53,759 bases of DNA from Nocardioides stalactiti (lineage in GTDB: Bacteria; Actinomycetota; Actinomycetes; Propionibacteriales; Nocardioidaceae). The notes below the pieces were generated by a model. The model did not search any database. It had not been told where the DNA came from and saw only the letters and a program-made list of their open reading frames with translations. The position numbers and the translations under genes are program-made. The DNA is taken from NCBI RefSeq assembly GCF_014180715.1, contig NZ_JACEFC010000015.1, forward strand, positions 1-53,759, read 5' to 3'. Below, in pieces: positions 49,358 through 53,759 of this stretch (positions within the stretch are counted from its first letter, which is position 1; every line of letters starts with the position of its first letter).

Positions 49358-51274
49358 TCACCCGCGCGGAGCCACCCGCACCTCGAGCCGGCCGTCGAGG
49401 TCGATCTCGAGGTCCGCGGTTCCGTCGGCGCCCGCGGTGCAGGTCGGCAGGAGGGCGCCGTGGACGTCATAGGTGTGGCCGGGGACCAGCCGGTCGACCC
49501 GGACGACCGTCCGGCGGGCGCTGGCGCCGGGCCGCAGCACCAGGTCGAGCGCGCGCCCGTCGGTGACGGCCTTCGCGACGAGCACGTCGGGGTAGGCCGC
49601 CTCGGCCAGGCGCGGTCCCGCGCGCCACGCCTCGGGCGCGCCGAACACGACGAGGTCGCGCAGGGCGCTGTGCCGGCCGTACCGCCCGAGCAGGGAGTAG
49701 AGGTTGGCGAGCCCGGACGCGTTCGCGTAGCGCCGTGCGCCGTCGGCCTCGGCGATCTCCTGCTGCTCGTCGAGCCCGCGCTGCACCTCGGCGGCGAGGT
49801 CCTCGTCGCCGTGCTCGCGGGCTGCCATCAGGGTGACGACCTGGCTGTAGGTGTCGGTACCGAGCTGGTAGTTGCCGGGGTCGAGTCGGGCCGACACGGT
49901 CGGCCGGGTGGTGACGGTGCCGCTGTCACGGCGCAGGTCGTGCTCGCGCAGCAGCCACCAGGTGCGGCGGGCGATGTCGGGCAGCGCGGCGTGCATCCAG
50001 TACGACGTGGTGATCTGGATGGACGGGCCTGCCCACAGGTTCCACGACAGCCCGAGGTGGCTGCTGCGGACGCCGATGATACGGCCGTCGGGCCGGAGGA
50101 ACTCGTTCTCGTACGACGTGCGCAGCCGGTCCTCGACCGCGGTGAAGTAGTCGGTGCCGTGCAGCCGATCGTGGCTGCGCATCGTGTTCATGCCGAAGGT
50201 GTTGCAGACCGTGTAGATCCAGTTCGGCTCGCACGGGAACAGGGCGAACGGGGAGGCCTGCACGTTGCGGTGGATGGACGAGGCCAGCGTGCCGTAGTCG
50301 TTGGCGTAGTCGGTCGTCCCGTCCCAGCGATAGGTCAGGGCGCCCGGGCGCGAGTAGCGGTCGTCGTTGAGCGACTCGTACATGCCGACCATGAGGCCGT
50401 GGAACCCGGTGAGCATGATGTTCTCGCCGTTGTCGACCGGGTCGCGGTCGAGGTCGAGGTTGCCCCACGCGTTCTCGAGCGCCCAGTAGCCCCAGATCCG
50501 TCGGTCGAGCATCTTCTCGATCGCGTTGCGCTGCGCCTCGGCGAGGTAGCCGCTGAAGGCCGGTGTCCGCGTGAACTGCGACATCGCGAGGCCGTAGCCG
50601 AGCGCGTTGAGCTGGTAGCGGGTGGCGGCCTCCCGGAACTGGTCGATGCGGGTGAAGCCCTCGAACGAGTCGAGCGGCTGAAGGGCCAGGTCGAGCCCGT
50701 AGCGGAGGTGTGCGAGGTCGGCCTCGGTGTGCTCGGCGACCGGCACCCGGACGTCGAGCCCGGGCGGGCCGGTGATGACGAAGTCCACCTCGGCGAGCCG
50801 CTCGTTGAGGCGGGCCCCGGCCCGGACCTGGCGGGCGTGGCGGAACCGGTGGACGACGGCGGCGGCCACGACCAGCGCGGGGCCGGCGACGAGGGCGGCC
50901 GTCTGCGCGGCGCTCGAGCCGGGGTCGGCCAGGGCCGCGCCGAGGCCTGCTGTGCCGAGCCAGACGAGCGGCGGGAGGACGGTCGGGCCGGTGGCCCACC
51001 ACGTGAAGACCGAGAGGACGAGCACGAGGACCGCCGCCACCGCGAGGACCGGGTGGCCGCCCCAGAGCAGGCCGCCGCCCGGGAGGGCGAGGCCGAGGCC
51101 GGCAGCGGTCCAGGCCGCGCCGAGGTCGAGCAGGCCGGGGAGCGCGCCGAGGGCCCAGAGCGCGCCGTACGTCAGGATCGCGCGGCGCTGGCGGCGGGCG
51201 GTGACCGGCGGCAGGGCGCGGGTGTGGGTCGGCAGCAGGAGTCGGACGGTCTGGTCCGTGGTCATGGTGGTCAT
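49358..51274 (-). CDS. Membrane-anchored linalool dehydratase/isomerase-domain protein
   Basis: The protein has 638 residues. The ATG at 51274 overlaps the stop of the upstream gene as ATGA. About four membrane segments occupy residues 30-150. The rest is an (alpha/alpha) barrel-like domain with D-R-R-I-W-G-Y-W-A-L-E-N-A-W-G-N, N-I-M-L-T-G-F-H-G-L, and F-P-C-E-P-N-W-I-Y-T-V-C, whose two cysteines are nine residues apart, matching the spacing of Cys171 and Cys180 in Castellaniella linalool dehydratase-isomerase (from memory). H-D-R-L-H-G-T follows. That enzyme isomerises and dehydrates a terpene alcohol. The substrate here is unknown; a membrane-embedded or exported isoprenoid or hydrophobic substrate is plausible. 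A C-terminal beta domain (about 560-638) ends it. Confidence 0.85.
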   Translation of the reverse strand: MTTMTTDQTVRLLLPTHTRALPPVTARRQRRAILTYGALWALGALPGLLDLGAAWTAAGLGLALPGGGLLWGGHPVLAVAAVLVLVLSVFTWWATGPTVLPPLVWLGTAGLGAALADPGSSAAQTAALVAGPALVVAAAVVHRFRHARQVRAGARLNERLAEVDFVITGPPGLDVRVPVAEHTEADLAHLRYGLDLALQPLDSFEGFTRIDQFREAATRYQLNALGYGLAMSQFTRTPAFSGYLAEAQRNAIEKMLDRRIWGYWALENAWGNLDLDRDPVDNGENIMLTGFHGLMVGMYESLNDDRYSRPGALTYRWDGTTDYANDYGTLASSIHRNVQASPFALFPCEPNWIYTVCNTFGMNTMRSHDRLHGTDYFTAVEDRLRTSYENEFLRPDGRIIGVRSSHLGLSWNLWAGPSIQITTSYWMHAALPDIARRTWWLLREHDLRRDSGTVTTRPTVSARLDPGNYQLGTDTYSQVVTLMAAREHGDEDLAAEVQRGLDEQQEIAEADGARRYANASGLANLYSLLGRYGRHSALRDLVVFGAPEAWRAGPRLAEAAYPDVLVAKAVTDGRALDLVLRPGASARRTVVRVDRLVPGHTYDVHGALLPTCTAGADGTADLEIDLDGRLEVRVAPRG

Positions 51275-51687
51275 GCCCGCACCGCCACGACGCTCGCGCC
51301 GATCGCGGCCAGCCAGAGACCGGAGGAGTGGAACGCGGTGTCGGTGAGCAGCGAGGCCTCCGCCCAGGCGAACCAGCCGAGCGCGTGCATCCCGACCACG
51401 CCGATCACGAACCAGGCGAGGCCGGCCCCGACGAGCCCGGCGCCCACCGTCCCGGCGCCCACCTTCCCGGCCCCGACTCTCCCGGTTGGGCGGGCACGTG
51501 TGCTGCTGCGCGGCGGCGCCCACGCCACGGCGGGCGCAGGCCCCGAGGCGACGAGCGTCCCGCCCGGCGCCGGGCGGCGCGCCGGGGGAGCGAAGGAAGC
51601 GGTCGGTGCGGGCGCCCCGCCGACGGCGGCGAACCAGCCACGTCGGACGAGAGCGACGACATAGGCGAGAGCGAGACAACAGCCCAT
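51271..51687 (-). CDS. Small membrane protein partner of the dehydratase-domain protein
   Basis: The protein has 138 residues with a full AGGAGGT just before the ATG at 51687. A hydrophobic N-terminus (C-C-L-A-L-A-Y-V-V-A-L-V) is followed by a Pro/Ala-rich stretch of about 45 residues, then four tandem V-G-A-G-x pentads and two membrane segments (G-L-A-W-F-V-I-G-V-V-G-M-H-A-L-G-W-F-A-W-A, then S-G-L-W-L-A-A-I-G-A-S-V-V-A-V). Overlap with the next gene as ATGA indicates coupled synthesis, so it is likely a subunit or membrane partner. No known family. Confidence 0.75.
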   Translation of the reverse strand: MGCCLALAYVVALVRRGWFAAVGGAPAPTASFAPPARRPAPGGTLVASGPAPAVAWAPPRSSTRARPTGRVGAGKVGAGTVGAGLVGAGLAWFVIGVVGMHALGWFAWAEASLLTDTAFHSSGLWLAAIGASVVAVRA

Positions 51688-51706
51688 GAGGCACCTCCTA
51701 CAAAGT

Positions 51707-51724
51707 AGGAACGGCGGCGTTCCT
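51707..51724. promoter_or_regulatory. Operator between the dehydratase operon and TetR gene
   Basis: AGGAAC-GGCGGC-GTTCCT is a perfect inverted repeat with six-base arms. On the minus strand CATAAT lies just upstream of it and fits a -10 for the operon starting at 51687. The site would block that promoter when bound. Confidence 0.6.
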
Positions 51725-51761
51725 GATTATGAGGATCCGTCAGGATCGCGGTGCTGTCAAG

Positions 51762-52403
51762 ATGTACGGCGTGACGGAGAAGCCTGCCGGGACGGTCCGC
51801 CCGTACCGGGGCGTCAGTGCCGACGACCGCCGTTCGCTTCGGCGTTCGCAGCTGCTCGAGTCGTGCCTCGACGTGGTCGGCGACATCGGGGTCGTGGCTG
51901 CCACCGCCGAGGCCGTCTGTGCCCGGGCCGGCCTGTCGAAGCGCTACTTCTACGAGAGCTTCGGCGACCGGGACACGGTCCTTCTCGCGGCGCTGGACGG
52001 CGTGTTCGACGGCGCCCGAGCCGCGATCACCCCGCCCTTGACGGACGCGGCCTCGACGCCTGAGGAGCGGCTCCGCAGGACGGTCGCGGCGCTGGTCGCG
52101 ACGCTGTCCGCCGACCCGCGCGCCGCGCGGCTCTATGTCGAGTCGCCCCGCAACCTCGTGCTCGAGCAGCGACGGCTCGCGGCGTACGACGAGTTCGCCG
52201 ACCTGTTGCTGCGCCACGTCCTCGCCGTCGACGGCGGCCCGGTGACCGACCGCCGGCGTGCTGTCGCCCTGTTGATCGTCTCCGGCACCACCGAGGTCAT
52301 GGCGCGCTGGCTCGCCGGCGACCTCGACCTCGCCGAGTCGGAGGTCGTCGACACCGTCAGCGCGATCGGCATCGCCGCTGCCGCCGCGCTCGACGGCTCC
52401 TAG
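51762..52403 (+). CDS. TetR-family regulator of the dehydratase operon
   Basis: The protein has 213 residues if begun at the ATG at 51762; an ATG at 51729 and a GTG at 51771 are in frame, and no Shine-Dalgarno decides between them. The helix-turn-helix A-T-A-E-A-V-C-A-R-A-G-L-S-K-R-Y-F-Y lies about 45-63, followed by E-S-F-G-D-R-D. Residues 90-210 form the helical effector domain. Its divergent position and the inverted repeat at 51707 make it the likely repressor of the membrane dehydratase operon. Its TAG stop doubles as the first bases of the next gene's -10 box. Confidence 0.9.
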   Translation: MYGVTEKPAGTVRPYRGVSADDRRSLRRSQLLESCLDVVGDIGVVAATAEAVCARAGLSKRYFYESFGDRDTVLLAALDGVFDGARAAITPPLTDAASTPEERLRRTVAALVATLSADPRAARLYVESPRNLVLEQRRLAAYDEFADLLLRHVLAVDGGPVTDRRRAVALLIVSGTTEVMARWLAGDLDLAESEVVDTVSAIGIAAAAALDGS

Positions 52404-52406
52404 GGT
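52401..52406 (+). promoter_or_regulatory. -10 element of the HIT gene (leaderless)
   Basis: TAGGGT fits TANNNT, overlaps the TetR stop codon and ends six bases before the ATG at 52413. No Shine-Dalgarno is present. Confidence 0.4.
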
Positions 52407-52412
52407 CGGGGC

Positions 52413-52832
52413 ATGAGTAGTCCGACCGAGTGCGTGTTCTGCGCGATCGTCGCGGGGGACGCCCCGGCCGACCTCGTCCTCGACGAGCCCGACTTCCTGG
52501 CGTTCCTCGACCGTCGGCCCGTCTTCAAGGGGCACGTGCTGCTGGTCCCGCGCGTGCACGTCGTGACCCTGCCGGACCTGCCGGCCGACCTCCGCGACGG
52601 CTTCGTCGCTGCTGCCCAGCGCCTCGCGACCGCGGTGGTCGACGGCCTAGGTGCACAGGGCAGCTTCGTGGCGATGAACAACATCGTCAGCCAGTCGGTG
52701 CCCCACCTGCACTGCCACGTCGTGCCTCGCACCAAGGGCGACGGCCTGCGCGGCTTCTTCTGGCCCCGGCGCACGTACGCCGAAGGGGAGTCCGCCGCCT
52801 ACGCCGACCGGTTGCGGCAGGCCCTGGCGTAG
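52413..52832 (+). CDS. HIT-family nucleotide hydrolase/transferase
   Basis: The protein has 139 residues. The start C-V-F-C-A-I-V-A-G-D is the usual HIT N-terminus with a Cys pair, and the histidine triad is H-L-H-C-H-V-V-P-R near residue 98. Preceding N-x-x-x-x-Q-S-V-P also fits. HIT proteins split AMP from nucleotide adducts such as adenosine phosphoramidate. The insert G-F-F-W-P-R-R-T-Y, Trp- and aromatic-rich, follows the triad. The substrate is not known. Confidence 0.93.
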   Translation: MSSPTECVFCAIVAGDAPADLVLDEPDFLAFLDRRPVFKGHVLLVPRVHVVTLPDLPADLRDGFVAAAQRLATAVVDGLGAQGSFVAMNNIVSQSVPHLHCHVVPRTKGDGLRGFFWPRRTYAEGESAAYADRLRQALA

Positions 52833-52895
52833 CCCTCCCGGACGACCTCGGTACGGTGGCCGTGCAGGCGCATCCACACGTGCAGGAGTGAAGTC

Positions 52896-53666
52896 ATGGG
52901 TCGTTTCGACGGGCGAGTAGCCGTCATCACCGGAGCAGCGCGCGGGATCGGGTTCGGCACCGCCACCCGGTTCGCCGAGGAGGGCGCGTCGGTCGCGATC
53001 GTCGACCTCGACGAGGCCGCCGCTGCTGAGGCCGCGGCGAAGCTGCCGGTCGTCGAGGGCGCTCGGGCGATCGGCGTCGGCGCCAACGTGTCCGACTCCG
53101 CGTCGGTCGACGCTGCGGTCGAGCGGGTCGTCGCCGAGCTGGGTGGCATCCACGTGCTGGTCAACAACGCCGGTATCACCCGCGACAACCTGCTCTTCAA
53201 GATGACCGAGGACGACTGGGACCTGGTCATGGGCGTGCACCTCAAGGGCGCGTTCCTCATGGCCAAGGCTGCTCAGAAGCACTTCGTCGAGCAGAAGTAC
53301 GGCAAGATCGTGAACATCTCGAGCATCTCCGCGCTCGGCAACCGCGGTCAGGCCAACTACTCGGCCGCCAAGATGGGCATCCAGGGCTTCACCCGCACCC
53401 TCGGCATCGAGCTCGGCCCGTTCGGCATCAACACCAACGCGGTCGCCCCCGGTTTCATCGCGACCGAGATGACCGACGCCACCGCGGCCCGGCTGAAGAT
53501 GGACGTCGAGGAGTTCCGTCGCCTCAACGCCGAGGCCAACCCGGTCCGCCGGGTGGGCTTCCCCGAGGACATCGCGGCTGCGGTCACGTTCCTTGCGAGC
53601 GACGAGGCCTCCTACATCACCGGCCAGACGATCTACGTCGACGGCGGCATCAGCCTCGGCACCTGA
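52896..53666 (+). CDS. fabG: 3-oxoacyl-ACP reductase-like SDR
   Basis: The protein has 256 residues with AGGAG nine bases upstream. It has T-G-A-A-R-G-I-G at about 12-19, N-N-A-G-I-T-R-D-N-L near 90, S-S-I-S-A and Y-S-A-A-K near 145-160 and D-G-G-I near the end. The segment A-G-I-T-R-D-N-L-L-F-K-M is characteristic of FabG-type 3-oxoacyl-(ACP/CoA) reductases, which use NADPH in fatty acid elongation. Since no fab genes surround it, a role in fatty acid or related hydroxyacyl metabolism is likely but the carrier is uncertain. Confidence 0.9.
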   Translation: MGRFDGRVAVITGAARGIGFGTATRFAEEGASVAIVDLDEAAAAEAAAKLPVVEGARAIGVGANVSDSASVDAAVERVVAELGGIHVLVNNAGITRDNLLFKMTEDDWDLVMGVHLKGAFLMAKAAQKHFVEQKYGKIVNISSISALGNRGQANYSAAKMGIQGFTRTLGIELGPFGINTNAVAPGFIATEMTDATAARLKMDVEEFRRLNAEANPVRRVGFPEDIAAAVTFLASDEASYITGQTIYVDGGISLGT

Positions 53667-53679
53667 TCGCTCCGGCGGA

Positions 53680-53703
53680 CACGCCGGGCGACTGCCCGGC
53701 GTG
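53680..53703 (+). terminator. Terminator hairpin after fabG
   Basis: CACGCCGGGC and GCCCGGCGTG are exact 10-base arms around a GACT loop, 14 bases after the fabG stop. No T-run follows, as is common in this clade. The remaining 56 bases to the end show a promoter-like patch but no gene. Confidence 0.75.
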
Positions 53704-53759
53704 CCCGGTCCGGGGGGTCACACTGGGTACGACGAAAGTCGACCATTTCGGTAGTGGTT

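Noticed and set aside
49460..51664. 734-codon plus-strand frame opposite the dehydratase-domain operon
   Set aside because: No motifs and shadow-like composition; the minus-strand frames have clear domains and ribosome sites.

Overview
The window is about 70% G+C and carries an actinobacterial gene set: a prfB ... ftsE-ftsX ... smpB ... ssrA order, many GTG starts, several apparently leaderless genes, two P450s and four TetR/HipB-type regulators. A member of the Nocardioidaceae or a close relative is the best guess. That is inference from gene content and base composition, not a database match.

Region 1 (1-12943) is an extracellular block: the end of a lipase, a secreted lamin-tail-domain protein, a degenerate M23/carbohydrate-binding protein in an operon with a GH30 glycosidase, and a divergent 1641-residue secreted protein. 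About 19 copies of an unfamiliar 60-67 residue module (core S-W-Y-x-D ... R-H-x-I-P-D ... T-F-x-C) fill the last three quarters of that protein. Two diverged copies of the module end the GH30 enzyme, which links the two genes. A hipBA toxin-antitoxin pair follows, then a transglycosylase-like protein whose expected catalytic Glu is Val.

Region 2 (15953-38077) is the conserved core prfB / ftsE-ftsX-M23 hydrolase-smpB / ssrA, interrupted twice. Between prfB and ftsE sit a P450 and a five-gene operon: an ACAD11-type acyl-CoA dehydrogenase, two SDRs, an APH-type kinase and a histidine phosphatase. A divergent TetR regulator sits on a 29-bp palindrome in front of it. The composition recalls the kinase plus acyl-CoA dehydrogenase route for 4-hydroxy acids. 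Between smpB and ssrA sit a roughly 2700-residue RTX/cadherin-like/beta-helix surface protein and an amidohydrolase.

Region 3 (37654-45273) follows ssrA. An Old Yellow Enzyme gene runs towards ssrA; a 64-bp tandem duplication has shifted its reading frame past its old stop, so it now reads antisense through the ssrA terminator and most of the tmRNA gene. Next comes a tightly coupled six-gene cassette with visibly lower G+C: a secreted four-cysteine protein, two lipoproteins, and a MacA-like adaptor, MacB/FtsX-like permease and ATPase. It ends against a remnant of a Fic-domain gene, so it looks acquired. This cassette is one of my two leading candidates for an undescribed system; the other is the GH30/module-protein locus.

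Region 4 (45274-53759) holds a P450-TetR operon with an upstream inverted repeat, a Calx-beta/RCC1 secreted protein, a tiny protein made of pentads, and a two-gene operon with a membrane-anchored linalool dehydratase/isomerase-domain protein under a divergent TetR. A HIT protein and a FabG-like reductase followed by a terminator close the window. No gap between genes exceeds about 215 bases.
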